Source: Onchocerca volvulus (lineage: Eukaryota; Nematoda; Chromadorea; Rhabditida; Onchocercidae). From it: a DNA stretch of 64,000 nucleotides. A model generated the notes under the pieces. It did no database searches and was not told the origin of the DNA. It saw only the letters and a list, made by a program, of their open reading frames with translations. Shown here one piece after another: positions 14,651-28,986 of the stretch. Each line of letters starts with the position of its first letter. Within the stretch, counting starts at the first letter, position 1. The stretch is from the NCBI GenBank assembly GCA_000499405.2, contig HG738151.1, forward strand, positions 1-64,000, in the 5' to 3' direction. The translations under genes were made by a program, and so were the position numbers.

Positions 14651-17148
14651 TCACAAGAAATAGAGAGATGAATTTTACGTGAATAAAATATCTCTTGACT
14701 TTGATGGAATTCATTTTGAATAGTATGTACTTCGAAACATTAAATATTTTTAAGAAGTTCATTGTAATAATTTTGATAATAATTTTCATGCTGATTTGAT
14801 GAATTATATCACAAGTAATTGTTGTTGGCTATTTTCACTGACAACAAGGAAATTATAAAACAAAATCAATTCGTATTTATGTAGATGATATTTATTCAAA
14901 TAATAAAAAATATGTAATATTTTTGAATTAATACTTTATCTTACTTTAGCAATTATAATTCATCTTGCTTCAGCAGATTATAATTTCTCTTTTCTTTATT
15001 TGTCAAATCAAACTCACTGGTATAACTGTTTCAAGGAAAATGGCAAACGATAAACGTTATTTTATCAAAAAAATTTTAAATTTCCATTCAATTTTCACTG
15101 TTATTCATCGTCCTTCACTAAAGTAATCAAAAGTACTAAATAAGGTTTCGTCGTTTGTTGATAAGATAAGAACAATCAGTGTACAATCAAATTTTAGAAT
15201 AAAAGATGATGTAGTAATCGAACAGATTTAAAAACGCTATCATGTATGATTTGATACTATCCTTTCTACATGAAAGATAATCAAGATAATATCCATTTGG
15301 ATGGCTATATGGACAACATTGTATTCATATTCTATAGTTTTGGCCTACATGCATCAACATTTTCGTAAACATAAAAAATGAGGGAACTTTGAGTGGAAAA
15401 ATTTCGAACTAGAAAGTTTGCTATGTTTACAATAAGCAAGAATTCATTGTTTTAAAAAGTTTACGACGTATATAATGAATCGAAGTAGAACGAAAAAATT
15501 GATAAATAAAGCAATTGATAAAAAAATATGAAAAGTCACCGATAAATTCGCAGAATTTTTGGAAAAGAATAGAACTTCGATTTTTTCTAACAAAAATTAA
15601 TTCTTTACTTGCTTTAATTTATTCCAATTTATACACAAAAGTCATTGATATTGTAAAGCTATTTTCAAAATAAGAATAATTTTTTGACTACCAAGTAAGC
15701 TTATTAAATTTTCAAAATCATTTTCTGACTTGATTTTGTACGCTATTGTACTTGCCGAAAACAAGCTAGTTCAAAAGTTTGTTAATTTCTTAAATTTTCT
15801 CCTTTTTATGCAGAAAAAATTAAACTTTCTCAGCAGATATCAGATAATAGCCTTTCATTTTACACTGATCAATAATAGAGCCAGAAAATATTAAGAATTA
15901 TTCAATTATGATATCTGAAATGTTAAATGAGACATCGAAAAATTAGGAAAAATCATCAAAACAGATGATTCTGCTGGCATTGCCTTGTCTCTGATTCAAT
16001 AAGAATATGCTATTTGATAATAATAATAGTAAAAGTATAAAACATTATTTTTTATTTGTTGCCATATGAATTTAAATTTCCGATTCAATCCCGAAGGCTG
16101 ATATCATAGATGCAAGAAAAAAAAAAGTATCGACTTTGAAATATTAAAGCGAAGGTTTGAAAGCAAAAAAAATATCGCAATTTAAATTTATAAAATTTTT
16201 CTCAACCCATATGCGATTTCGAAGAAAGTATGAGATCGATTTGTTTGAGATGAAACTGATTGCAAAGCAATTTTCAAATTCAGTTATGTATCCAAATGTT
16301 TTATGCATGAGATTTGAATTATTATTTGCAATGACATATTCACCAGCTGATTCAAATGTCATTTTAATTTTTATTAGTATTCTATATCTGAATGTATCTA
16401 TTCAATTCAATTTTCTCAAATTTCCCGCCTATACTATTTGTTGTTGCAATGATGTATTCAAAAATATTCCACTGAGTACGTTACGTTTGCATGATGAACC
16501 GTGATAACTGGTAGTAAACTATCGAGTTAAGAACGAGTCTCATTTTGATGCCGGTCCCGTATATGCAATTATTTGATTACAAAGATGCAGTTAGGAATAT
16601 TTGAATGAAGACTATATTTCTTGTGATCCGACGCATTCTTCTAGTGATAATTAATGATAAATCATTTATTCACGTTTTTTTTCTGAATTATCTTCAATAA
16701 ATATCAGTCATTACTGCATGAAACGAGGCCAAAATTTTTCTTTTCTTTTGTATTTAATAAAAGCAAAGCAGAAGAGAATAAAAATGGCAAAAAATTTTAT
16801 ACAGTAAAAAAATTTTTCTTTTTAATTACGTTATATTTTCACATCATAAATTCATATCAAAATTCTATATAAATTTATTATGAAATTATTTCATTTTCTT
16901 ATTCACATCAAAAGAACTTGAAATATTCTATAATTTAACAAAGTTAATTCGAATTTCAACATGAATCGCAAAGTCTATTTACTGGTGTGCACATAGTACA
17001 AAATGTTTAGTGAATTCAATTAGTTGATTATATGAATGAAGCAGATTTTAAATGCAATGAAATTACTTAAATATAGAAATATACAACTCTCAAATAAAAA
17101 TTAAGCATATAAGAATATGTTTATACTAAATAAAGAAATGATTAATTA
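14651..17148. other. AT-rich intergenic DNA
   Basis: No supported gene. Weak similarity to the PP1 downstream flank may continue to about 14750. A pair of overlapping open frames on opposite strands lies at 16144-16504. The minus-strand one (72 codons, 16362-16144) reads slightly more protein-like, but neither shows a recognisable motif. Confidence 0.4.
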
Positions 17149-18855
17149 TTATTCATCATTACTATATTCAAGCAATTCTTCATCATCTTCGACCAATACT
17201 TGAATAATTTTCACCTAAAATTTCAAAATTAAAGCAATATTTACCACTAATGCTTTTAAATAGTCTAGTGAATATTGAAGTTTTTTGAATAAATATTTTA
17301 GAAATTTGCAAACAAATTTAATTCAAACTAGCTTATGAAAATATAAACTGCAAAAATTATTTTGTTGTGTGAAAATGAAGAAAGACCACCTACCAATTTC
17401 AGATTTTCACATTGAACCTTTTCCAGAAATTCTTTTGTCTGTTTGTGTAACGATTTCTCATTTTTAAGTTCCAAATAAGCAACATCAAGCTGAATTATAT
17501 TTTATTCAGAATTCTAAATAAATAGCATAATTCGTTCATCAAATTCCGAGATTTCAGAAAAGATTTGGATAGATCGTTTAAGATTTTTATTTTTATTATA
17601 TTCCTAATTTATTGCGCAATTATTAGGAAATTATAATTTTCACCGATTTTTTACCATTTTTTAATACTAAAATTAAAAAATCGTTTAAAGTTTAAGCTAA
17701 TAATTTTCTGCAGAATTTTTAACAAATAATTAGCGAAGCAAATTACAATTTTATAAGAATAATTACCGTGAAATTCAAAAACTTTTACCCAAATTTTTAA
17801 ATAAGATATAGAAAGAACAGAAGTTTACCTTTTTCAGAAGATCATTATAACTGTCCACTATCTCGGATTTATCTGAACTCTCACTATCAGAAATCGTATC
17901 AGTAGTTTCACTTTCCTCGTCGTCCATATTATCATGAAAAGAGAGTGATGTCCCAATTTCATCAAGTTTCGATGGTTGACGACATTCAGGACACGTTTGC
18001 TGTTCCTCAAATATTCTTTTCTAAACAAAAACATCTTATAATCCAGAAATATTTGGAATGATAAAGGACTTAATAACTTAATAAGATTCCATACAATTTG
18101 TCTGCGTTTTGCATCTTATCAATTTTTTATAACTATGCTATTTTATATGCTAGTATTAGATAATCTTTCAATCTATTTAGTTCTATAATCTGGAATATGT
18201 TTGGAATGATAGAAGACTTCAGTAATTAAATAAGAAATTTATACAAGTAATAATCAATGATTTCATGTAATTTATTTCATCTTTCGTTTTATCAAAATGC
18301 TATGCTATGATCTCACCTTGCCAGAAATTTGGCAAACTTAGAGAATATTTAGAAAATTATCATTTATAAATGAAAAATAACGATAGTATTTGCAAACAAA
18401 TACTAAAAATAAATTGTGTTCATTCGTTTCTCGTTCTATGAGATAATCAGAATTAAAAATATTTGAAGATTCGAAAAAAAAAATCCAGAAATGATTTAAA
18501 AGTGATATTTACGATTAGCCAATGTTTGATACATTGGAAATGAAATAAATGACCACAATGAAGTGCTGAAAAGTTTTCCATCGACATTTTTTCCAAACAA
18601 ATTGTACATAATCTGTAATATATCAAATGAAATAATATTAAAATGAAGTAAAATTTTTCAACCTTTCAACTTTTTAAACTATAATAATATCTTACGCATT
18701 TTTCCGATTAAAAAAAAACCAAAATGAGAAAATTATTTTCGATTTGTAACTATTATTCATCAAATTAATTGCTAATTTATGCGAAAAGAAAATTTATAAT
18801 GGAATTAAAATTAATTTTACCCTTTTGATTTTTGATGCCCCAATAATTGCCCCAT
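17149..18855 (-). CDS. small RING-H2 E3 ligase-like protein (TRAIP-like pattern)
   Basis: Five coding exons: 18855-18821, 18612-18513, 18020-17829, 17489-17394, 17214-17149; phases agree and give 162 residues. Residues about 13-58 form a RING: LCTIC, then LHCGHLFHFQCIKHW, then QQTCPECR, a C3H2C3 zinc-binding pattern split by an intron just before the last Cys pair. A Ser/Asp/Glu-rich linker follows (about 65-95), then a Lys/Glu/Leu-rich probable coiled coil (about 100-140) and an acidic end. RING domains recruit E2 enzymes to transfer ubiquitin. The spacing and the CGH-FH-QC-W-TCP-CR signature resemble TRAIP-type ligases, but the protein is much shorter than vertebrate TRAIP, so the assignment is tentative. 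An in-frame extension upstream of the chosen Met exists to 18927. Confidence 0.8.
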
Positions 18856-18925
18856 AATTCTCTTTTTAAGTTTGCTTTTGTTTTCTCCTTTTTTTCTTTT
18901 AATTAAATCAATAGTGGTATTAAGA

Positions 18926-18932
18926 AGCTGAA
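18926..18932 (-). promoter_or_regulatory. probable trans-splice acceptor of the RING gene
   Basis: On the minus strand a TTTTTCAG acceptor is followed 72 bases later by the ATG at 18855. No good upstream coding exon was found. In nematodes an acceptor of this kind a short way before the first ATG often receives a spliced leader. The alternative is an ordinary acceptor of a coding exon, since the frame stays open up to it. Confidence 0.35.
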
Positions 18933-20563
18933 AAATTTATATCAATGACAATCTTTTTTTTTTCCAAAACAGTCTTAACTGAAAATAGCTTAATTATATC
19001 AGAAATCAAAAAGAAAGAAAAAAGGAGTAATTTTATTAAAATATTATAAATTTTTATTTATATATGTTCCCATGCAATATTTCAATAGAGGTATGATAAT
19101 TGTCTTACCATGGAACATGTATATAAGTAAAACATTAACTGTTAATAATCAGAGGATTTATTGTTTTTTTTTTTTTTTTTTTCAGTTCAAGCACCTACAA
19201 TTATTCTTAGGTAATACTCAAGTGAAAATTTTTGCTTGAACGTATATTGGTGACATATTATTTGTTAATGTAATAACAATAACAAGAGTTGCTTTCACGT
19301 TTAAAAAAAAATTAAATAAAAATTAAATTGAAATAAAGAGAGGGGAAGAGGAAAATTGTATTTCTAGTACACTCATCTCGAAAGATAATAGTCATAAAAT
19401 ACAGATAAGATCTGAGAAATGCTCATTAGATAAATATTACGATATCATATATTTGCATCGAATTATCGAGAAGGGATCAAAATGTGTCATTGATAAGATC
19501 ATTGATAAATTACCACTGTAATAATTAATGATATTATTTGATAGATAACTATTCTGATCATTGCAAATATCATTTTCTTTTCGTTTTTTTTTCTCGATTT
19601 ATCATATCTACTAAATATAATTGCATGAATTATCACTATTGATTTTATTGACTTGTGTAATCAAATACTAATAAACAATTATTACTAAAATGTATTGCAA
19701 ACAAAATAATTAAAAAATGATAGTCGGATGAATTTTAATCTCATCGAAATTGGAAAAAATTTTGTAAAAAAAAAATAATAACTCTATGATGATTTTTATG
19801 TATAATTTACAGAAATGAATATTTTTGTCATTTTTTGGATAACATAATTTGTAATTTGATTATCATTGTATCTTGATACGGCACTTTATGGAAGATTTGA
19901 AAAAAAAAAAAAAAGTAAATGAAATGAAAAAAAAAAAAAAAAGCGATAGTTGCAATTAATTTCATGAACATACGCGGTGAAAATTTCAATTTTAAAAATT
20001 TCAATACCATTACATTTTATTTTCTATCTTCAAATTTAACATATAGAATAAAAAATGAATGTATTTTATTATTAAAATTATTTGCAAAAAATTTTATATT
20101 CAAATGTTTTCAAATAGTAGAATTCAAAATAAACAAATAGAAATTTGTTTGTCTCATTCGACCATTTAATTTTGCATCGATATTATTTTTGCCATTTATT
20201 TGCTCTTAATCCATATAAATAGGAATTTTTTAAAGCCAGAATTTATTTCATTTTTAATTTTCACCTCTTGTCCGGTGCTTCGAATTATACTTTCAAAGGT
20301 TTTTGCTCTGTCGAAATTGTTCAATTCGGAATTATAATTATTTGTGCATTCTATTTAACATTAATATTTGTTTTAACTCTTATTTTGCCAAGTATTCTTT
20401 AAACTAAAGGATTTTGTAAAATTTGAAACAAATGAAAATTGAATTTCAATTCCTTTCAAATTTTGTGCAATTTTTCTTCGCTCTTTTCCTTATAGGCCAA
20501 AAACTAAGTATTTTATATCGAAATAAAATTTGTAATACATTAATAAATGAACATAAAAGAATT
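18933..20563. other. divergent intergenic region between RING and PP1 genes
   Basis: Carries the presumptive promoters of both genes. It contains several poly-A/poly-T runs (for example 19166-19182 and 19900-19950) and no recognisable exon. The in-frame extension of the PP1 first exon to an upstream ATG at 20423 is hydrophobic/low-complexity, and I do not favour it as the start. Confidence 0.4.
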
Positions 20564-23500
20564 ATGCCGAAAGACGAGAAAAGCAAAGTGAAGACCGACG
20601 AAAACGGAAAGAAAAATCCGGAAATTGGAGTAAGAGAATTTCAATAAGCAGAAATTATTTAGCGAAAAAACAGATTTGCACTTTCAAATACTTTTTACAA
20701 ATCTAAGCAATCGATCATGAAATCAAATCCGGAATAAAAAGTCATATATCCGGATTACATATTAAAAAAATTTTTTTTTTTTATTTCATTCATCCTTATA
20801 TTCGATGTAATGAATATAATATATACTTACTATTAATTTGGGGAAAAAGTAAAAGATATGATTTAAATCAAACTATTTTGATTTAAAATTAAGAGAAATT
20901 ATAAGGAAAATTTTATGCAAACTTTTTCTGCAAAACTACTTATTGATTTGTGCTTTAATTGAATTAACAAAAAAAGTAGCAATTTCTTATTTGAAAAAAA
21001 ATAGAGTAATAGATTTTTTTTTTTCATAATAATCACAAATAGAAATAATTTAAACTGCAAAACATTTGAAAAACTTACTAATTAAAAAAAAAAACCAGGC
21101 ATTGATTTGATTTATATTTAGTCAAGTTGCTGTAATAGTTATGCGAAAATATTACCAAAATTAAATGTATTAAAGGAATTTGATTTAAGCATAACTATTT
21201 TCATTTGAATTCAAAATTATAAATTCATTAAATATTTTTCAATATGCTGTTAAGTAAAGTTTTTGAATTTCAATTATTTTTGTTCATTTTTTGACATCGA
21301 CAAGATCTGAATTATTCTAGTTCTTTGTTTAATTATTGAAATGTATGAAGTTATTTAAATTTATACTCGTATATATATTTTTTTTTAAGGTTCAAGTTTT
21401 ACTGTAAAAAAGGAAAAAGAGAAAGAAATATTGATGACTATGAAATCAAAAATAGATGAGAAGAAAAAATGATAGTATTTTCCAATAAAAATAAATTAAT
21501 CAAAACTTGTGAAATATTTTTAAAAGTTTTTAAAGTCAATCAAATGAAATAATTTAGGTAAAAGCATGGCTACAAACGGTCGTACACAAATTAACGAAAG
21601 AATGGAATCCATCCAAATGTCAGCAACTTTTTACCGAAAATGAACTTATCGAATTATGCTATCGAGCACGTGAAATGTTTTGGATGCAACCAACTCTTAT
21701 TGAGGTTATTGTAGCAGTAAATGAAATCTAATTATGCTTATTGGAGTAGCAAAAAGTTGCTAATCTTCTTATTCGAAGTTTGGAAACGCTTCGGATTCAA
21801 CCAAACCTTTAATGTAAAAATCGACTCAATAATGCTAATTTGTGGAACAAATAAAATTCAATAATACATTTTATTGAAATAGCAACTAAGCTAATTAATT
21901 CATTTGTCTGACTAGTTTACTGAAAGTTTGATTTATCATTACTCATTTGAGCTTATCATTAAATTTCAATCGTAAAATATAGCAGTATTTTCTTCTCATT
22001 CTCAAGAATATTTCACAAACACAATATTAACCAACCAAATATTATTTGAAAGATTATCAAAATAAGCATAATGAAAAAATAAGGAGCAAAATTTTTAGAA
22101 TTAACTAAAATTACAGTAAGTTATTAGTTAACTAATTTTTTATCCATGCTTAATTTACCTAATTTTTTAACTTAATTAATTTTAAAAAATCCTTAACTTG
22201 ACTAATTTTTCAATCCATGCTTAGTTATCACTTCAAATGGACTGATAATTCAGCATGGAATAAAAAATTCGCTATAATTTTTCGCATTTAATCATGTTAA
22301 CATATCTACTATATATCATGTTAAACGTATGATATATAATGTCATTCGCCAAATTAAACAATATTTTTTGACAAAATGAGTATTTGGATCAGAAATTCTA
22401 GATATGATGTAGATTTACTTTTTTTTTTTTCAACAAGTATCAATAATTGTAGAATTTAGTGTATTACATGATAAATAATAACAATATAAGAATGAAGCAA
22501 TTGCAGTTTTGATTAAAATATAGTAAATTCAAAAGTGAATGAATGTTCAGATCTAGAAAAAAATGGATATTGCGATTTGAAGCAAAATTTTGAAACATCT
22601 TATTGTAGCAAAATATAATTTACAATTTTTAATTTGGATTTCGAATAAATTTGATCAATTACATCCTATTTGATCATAATTATGTTATATTCATAATTTT
22701 TATGTCTGGATCAACTTATTTGTTAAAATCAAGATTATTCAGTTGAAATATTCACTTCGAGGAATTAAATGTTTTAGCGGAATTTTTCGTTTTGTAATTT
22801 GAAGTAAAATTACTGGATTGTTCTGAAGTATCAAGTAACAAACTAATAATATCGATGTATTATTTCTATATATTTTCGAACTACTTTATATTTTAAAAGT
22901 TACATTTTGACATTTTATATTTTGAAAGTTTCATATTTGTGATAATTTTATTTTTAGCTAAATCCACCAATCAATATTTTGGGTGATATACATGGACAGT
23001 TTGAAGATCTTATCGCATTATTTACTCTGAACGGTTTCCCACCCGATAAAAAATATCTTTTTCTCGGTGATTATGTTGATCGTGGTCCATTTTCACTTGA
23101 AGTTATCGTATTGCTATTTGCTTATAAAGTACAATTTATGTTTTTTTTTTTCGAAAATTTAATTTATTATTCATTGATTACTTTCTGTAATTTTCGGTAA
23201 ATTTTTTTAGCAATTTAATTATAACGTAAAATGAAGTATGTACAAAGAATTTTTTTTATTCGAATAAAATTTTTCTTCTTGTAACAAGAATAATCTATAA
23301 AATATGTTTAGTAATTTCAATTTTTTGAGAAATATTCTTTTAGATGATGAAAGCGGATAAATTTGATGCTTTTATTTTATAGTATGTAAATATTTTATAA
23401 TAATAGTTTTTTTGGTAGCATTTGACTTTCCTTTTTAATTAAACAATGAAATTTGAATTTAAAATTTTCAAAACTTAAAATAAATATTGCCAATCAGGAT

Positions 23501-25637
23501 TTATACGATATTGTTTCGTTTTCTTTTTTTTCAACTCATGATTTTAGGTACTTTATCCAGATTTAGTCACTTTATTACGCGGCAACCATGAATCACGACC
23601 AGTTAATAAGCAATATGGATTTTATGTAGAATGCACGAAGCGGTTTAATAATTTTGATTTCATTCATTAATTCGAAATTGAAATTAAAAAAATTTCTCAG
23701 AAATTCTAATCTTCCAAATTTTAATAGCAATAGAAAATCAAAATTTTTCTTGCGATAATAATAATAATAATAATAATATTAATATTGATAATAATAATAG
23801 TAATAATAAATTTCTATCGACTTATACTTTGCAATTTTTCAAATTTTAACGCACCCACAAATGAACTCGTATCATTTGAATTCTAATTAAGAAAAAGTTT
23901 CGTTTTATTGCAGAATGATAGGCAGGAATTAATTCGAGCAATAATAATTATCGCAATTTTTTTTTTCTAAAAAATTTAGGAATAAATAGTTTACAATATG
24001 TATTTTTTGAATATTTATATTGTCAACACTTCATCATTCCCATATTTTATAAATCTTTGAAATTTGGTTTTGCTTATATTATTCAAATTTAATTTCTCTG
24101 TATACTATTTCAATTTAATTTATTAGTATAAATTAATCCAAAGTGTAATTCATTACTATCTTTGTATTAATAAAATTAATTACTCATACAAACAAGTATT
24201 ATTACTCACAATTGTACTCTAATTATTCGATATTTATCGTCGTATTATAGTTATTTGATTTCCAATTCTAGCTATTCTGTGGTACTTTATGAATGTTTCC
24301 AATTTGCATTCTATTGCATGCCATTTTGCGCTCGTATTTCAAAAACAATAATGTGTATGCATGGCGGTATTAGTGAAGGTTTGACCAATCTTTCACAGGT
24401 CTATTTTCACGAATAATTTTATTTAACTTTTTTTTTCTTTTTAAATAAATTACAAAATATTCTATTCTATATTTTATTTATTGTTTGTTTTGAAATTTTA
24501 TGAAATACTACTAAAATTGATTGGTTGCAAAATGCATTTTTTGCTTATTCCTTTCTTCTTTTCTCATAAACTGTCAACTTTGCCTAAAAATATTTTCGAT
24601 AAATGATTATTTATTTTCTATTGATTTCATGCACATATATCTCGTCTTACTTACATAATCTAAATTTTTTTTTTTCCAAAATATCAGAAAAATTTCAATT
24701 TTTTTTTCTCTAAATGAAATTCAATTTATTAGAAATAAAATTGTTTTTTTTTTTTCAGATATCCAAAATTAAACGACCATGTGATATTCCGGATATGGGT
24801 TTACTTGCTGATTTAACATGGGCTGATCCTGATCCGGCTATATCAGGCTATGAAGAAAGTCCACGTGGTGCAGCAAGTGTATTTGGTCAAGATGCGCTAA
24901 AATCATTTTGCGATCGTCTTGGACTGGAACTTATTATTCGTGCACATCAGGTTTAAATAATTTTTCTTATTCTTTTTGTTCTTTTTTTGCAGTTTTAAGG
25001 TTTTAACTTTGAAGCGATAATAAGTCACAGATTGTTCGAATAATCGAAAAAACATCAACTTATTTAGTAATTTCATCAAAAAAAAAAAAAATGGAAATTT
25101 CATCAGAAATTCCCAGTATTTGTAACCGTTACAATGAATTTAATGATAAAATGAAAAAGATAAATAGCAAATTATTTTGCAAAAAAAAAAAATAAAATAA
25201 AATAAACTGCCAACAAATAATTAGACTATATCCTTATCATTGTTCTTAGCTGGCTAAGTTTTAGGTTGTTCCAGAAGGATATGAATTTTTTGGCGATCGC
25301 CGATTAGTTACCATATTTTCGGCTCCAAGTTATTGTGCACAATTTAATAATGCGGCATGTGTGATGAAAATTTCAGAAGATTTAGTAAATTTTTTTTTTT
25401 TTTTTTTTAGCAGCAACAAATTAAGAAAATTTATAATTTAAACAAATTAAATTTTACGCATGAAGAATTGTATTGTTTATAATTATATTATGAATTGTTA
25501 GAAAAAAAAATTGTAGTCTTAAATTTATCCATTAAATATTTCTATCAATGATTTTAAAATTTCATTAATTTCTCATTCTTTCGCTTTTTTATTTTCAGGA
25601 AATTTCATTTGCGATACATCGGCCGAAAAAAAATTGA
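20564..25637 (+). CDS. PP1-type serine/threonine protein phosphatase catalytic subunit
   Basis: Metal-dependent Ser/Thr phosphatase of the PPP family. Eight exons: 20564-20629, 21558-21704, 22958-23128, 23548-23642, 24272-24398, 24759-24950, 25265-25384, 25599-25637; all phases agree and give 318 residues. Catalytic signatures are complete: GDIHGQ, GDYVDRG, LLRGNHE, MHGGIS and RAHQVV, followed by [11 protein letters not shown] in place of the canonical SAPNYCGEFDN. All metal-binding residues are therefore present. Residues 1-22 are a short, Lys-rich, charged leader not typical of PP1, and the usual C-terminal regulatory tail is absent (ends HRPKKN). It is clearly more diverged than housekeeping PP1 and resembles the expanded, often germline, PP1 paralogues of nematodes; that role is inference. 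The start was chosen at the ATG nearest the splice donor, though an in-frame ATG at 20423 exists. Confidence 0.93.
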
Positions 25638-25675
25638 AATGACATTTTGTATATGTTTGACAAAATTTTCTGATG

Positions 25676-25681
25676 AATAAA
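25676..25681 (+). terminator. polyadenylation signal of the PP1 gene
   Basis: An AATAAA hexamer lies 38 bases after the PP1 stop codon, a normal distance for a short nematode 3' UTR. Confidence 0.6.
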
Positions 25682-28600
25682 ATACTATTTTTGAAAAATA
25701 ACTTTCATAGCTTTAAAATTTAACTGGCACAGATGTACAGTTATTATGCATCCTTTTCAGAAAGAATTGCAAATAAAATGAAAAAGTTTATTTTCGTTCA
25801 AAATTAAATAGATAAAGCCAATTTAATAAAGACAAATTGTTAAAATTTGAAGCCATCAAAGTATTATTGGTTGCCAACCAAAAGGAAATAATATTAAAAT
25901 GATATTTAAATATATTCTTTTATAATTTATCTCGTTTCCTTGAAAATAGTCTCTTCATGTTGAATTAGAAATATAATTGCATAAATTGTTAGGAATATTT
26001 TTTGATGACATATTATTTGTGAAATTATAAAATATCGATTTTTTCATTTCTATTTAAAAGATTTAAAAGAAAAAAAAAAGCGGAAAAGTATGAAAATGAA
26101 ATATTATTAAGTAATTGATTTACTATGACAAAAAATAAAAATTTCACTTTGGGAATTTTTGGTTGTGATTAATAATAAATACTAGAATATTTAAAAGAAA
26201 TAGAAATTGACAAAAAAAGAAAATTAAAATCAACTTCAATATTTGTCTTTATAATAATAATCATTATTAATTATCAATGATAAATTTATCATTAATATTT
26301 ATTATCTTTTCTATCATTCAGTAATTCCGTCCTCATGTATCATATAATCATGCAAGATAATAAATATTTTAATTTTATCATATTTGTTTTTCAAAATTTT
26401 ATTTACTCTTTTTTGCTTTTCCTCTCTGTAATAAATTGTGAGAAAATAATTTTTTTTTTCTTTGGGAATTTATTTCCAAATGTTTTTTTTTCCTTTCAAA
26501 ATAATTGCATCAGTTGACTAATAATGTTTCTATCAAATACTAAATAAAAAAATTTTGATATCATAATAGTTGATAAATGTCAACTTCTGCGACATTTCAA
26601 CAAACTGCGATGTCATTTTTGAATGACATATGTCAAATATAGCTTTTCTAAGCTTATTTCTTTATAAGAATTCTCGATTTCATTATATTGTAAGAATTGT
26701 TGAATATGATTATTATAACTATTATTTGCAACAAAACTAGTAATGATTAATTATGGCTAGTATTATTGTTGTTTATTAATTTATTCAGCTAAAAAATTTT
26801 GTCCTTTTACATGGCTGCTTATTATTTACGAAAAGAATTATATGAAATTTTTTATTTATCGATTATATATTTTTTTTTTTGAAGTTTCTCTCACATGGTT
26901 GAAATGAAAATTAGTTTAGCATAAATTTTCACAAAAAAAAAAATTAAACATTTTGAAGCAAATAAATTAATAAATAAAGCATAAAATTAAACATTTCAAA
27001 AAAAATTTTTTTTTCGTATGGCAATGATAAGCTTGAAATACGTGATAAATATCTAGAAAAATTTAGGAAAGCTAGTAATAAATATTTAAAAAAATTTGTC
27101 ATCATTTTTTGAGAAGCTAATTTGATTTTTTATACAAGAACATCATATGAAATCTTAGTTAGAAAAACGAATTTCGTTAACTGAGGAAATGTAGAAATGG
27201 GATTCCAGTAGTTTTGCGAATCTGTTGATAAAAATTGCGAAATTTATTTCGATAAAATCAAAATTAAATTTTTTTTTAACTAAAAATATCAAAAATATAA
27301 AATTACTTGCATTTAGCTATTATGCATGAAATTATATAAATTCTATGTGAATGAGATTGGTGAAAAATTCAGACACTTAAGTCGATATACTTAAAATAAA
27401 TTCCATAATTCTGTTTTTTCTAATTCGATTGAAATTCGATCATTAAAACGAATTTGGAAGCGACAATTTGATCGTAGTATAGCGATGAAATGAATGTTAA
27501 GTAAAAAACGAAGGACTTGTCAAATAAGTTACAACAAATCCATTATTACTTTAAATTCAAAGATTAAATAAATTTTGCTCACATAAAAATATTTAAGAAT
27601 GTATGCTTTGGTAATATGATATTCAATAATAATTAATAATAATAAAATAAAGGTGAAAGTATAATACACCGCTACTCAAGCATTCTGGAAAATGATGATG
27701 GTGCAGCTTTTGCTGTTTATAAACAAATATATCGAATTTACAAATTTTAATTGCAAATTAATCTTACTTGCAAACTTGCAAAAAGGACCTTTTATCATCA
27801 TCCCACAATTATAATTTGTTTGCGAAACTTGAAAACTTGTAATTATTGCATTAGTTAAAATTTATAATTATATTATTTCTTATTTTATATAATTGAAAAA
27901 TTTAAGTGCAATATATAATAAATAAAAGGACAACTAAAATTATTTTGTTTTTTAAATACAGCAATTTATTGTATTTGCATAAATGAACTAAACATATTTA
28001 GCAAATAATATTTAGCGATATATTTACTTGAATATTTTTCACTACGCTATAATCTTTAAAAAAATAAAATTGGAGAAAAAAATTTTTTCAAAAGAAGAAA
28101 AAAAAAAGAATCTATAATATACAATATATATAATACACAAACGTGTCAAAATTTTCAACACTTTTTATTTCAAAAATTCTTCTTAAATTGCAATATGCAA
28201 TAACATTGCAATAATGAACAGTAATTAGTAGTAATTACTGAAATAAAAAGTGAATTGACCTATATGTTTTTTTTTTTTTTTGTAACTAATTTACCATTTA
28301 ACTTTTGAGATATTTCATTCTATTCAAATTAATACGATAATCAATATAATATTCATGGTAATTATTATTTCTAGTAGTAATCTATATCAATTATAATTTT
28401 TTTATCCATTTTTTGTGATATGCATTACTGATAAAATATCCAGTTCAAATAAAACCAAATAAATATGTCTGTAAAATAAACATTGATTTACAAATTACTG
28501 AGAATTGATTACAAAAAAAAAAGAAGAAAAAACTACTATCATGTACTAAATTTTCATGGACCGGGTATATTATGAAATTTCAATGCATTTGTACGGTTCC

Positions 28601-28944
28601 GGCTAAAAATTATTTTCCTTCTTTTGATTTATTAATCATTAATGCTTAACTTAATTGGTGATCGTTTGAAAAAAATTATTTATGATTAAAATGCGGTAAA
28701 ATTTGTTCACACTAATTGAATGACTTTTTACTTTTAAAAATAAATAATCTGATAGGATATTTTAAGATCTAATAGTGCTCTCAGAAGCAATCTCAACTGA
28801 CTATAATTGAATAACTTAAATTTACTTAATTATTAATTGCGTCAGATATAAATATTCCTGTTCCAAATGAGCGAAATATAAAGAAATCGAAGTGCAGCTA
28901 AATGATGAATTTTAATTTATCATTTCATTTCGAAATGTTCGCAG
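25682..28944. other. AT-rich intergenic DNA with source of the 14 kb duplicate
   Basis: No gene seen. Bases about 27190-27525 are the source (or sister) of the noncoding part of the duplicate at 14200-14600. The rest is AT-rich with homopolymer runs; the 60-codon frame at 26335 is hydrophobic low-complexity sequence. Confidence 0.5.
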
Positions 28945-28986
28945 AAAGTTGAAATGGAAGCGGAACAAGATTCGGGATTAAGGATG
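28945..28986 (+). CDS. candidate alternative first exon of the large gene
   Basis: A 42-base stretch bounded by a good acceptor (TTCGCAG) and donor (ATG^GTATGT), with an ATG ten bases in and an open frame MEAEQDSGLRM ending in phase 0. It would splice in frame to the exon at 39040. The acceptor placed just before an ATG would suit spliced-leader trans-splicing. It sits 5.3 kb upstream of the other candidate first exon and is otherwise surrounded by noncoding sequence, so it is unproven. Confidence 0.3.

Noticed and set aside
16144..16504. Antiparallel open frames of 72 and 115 codons
   Set aside because: No motif, no splice partners and AT-driven composition; kept only as a remark in the intergenic entry.
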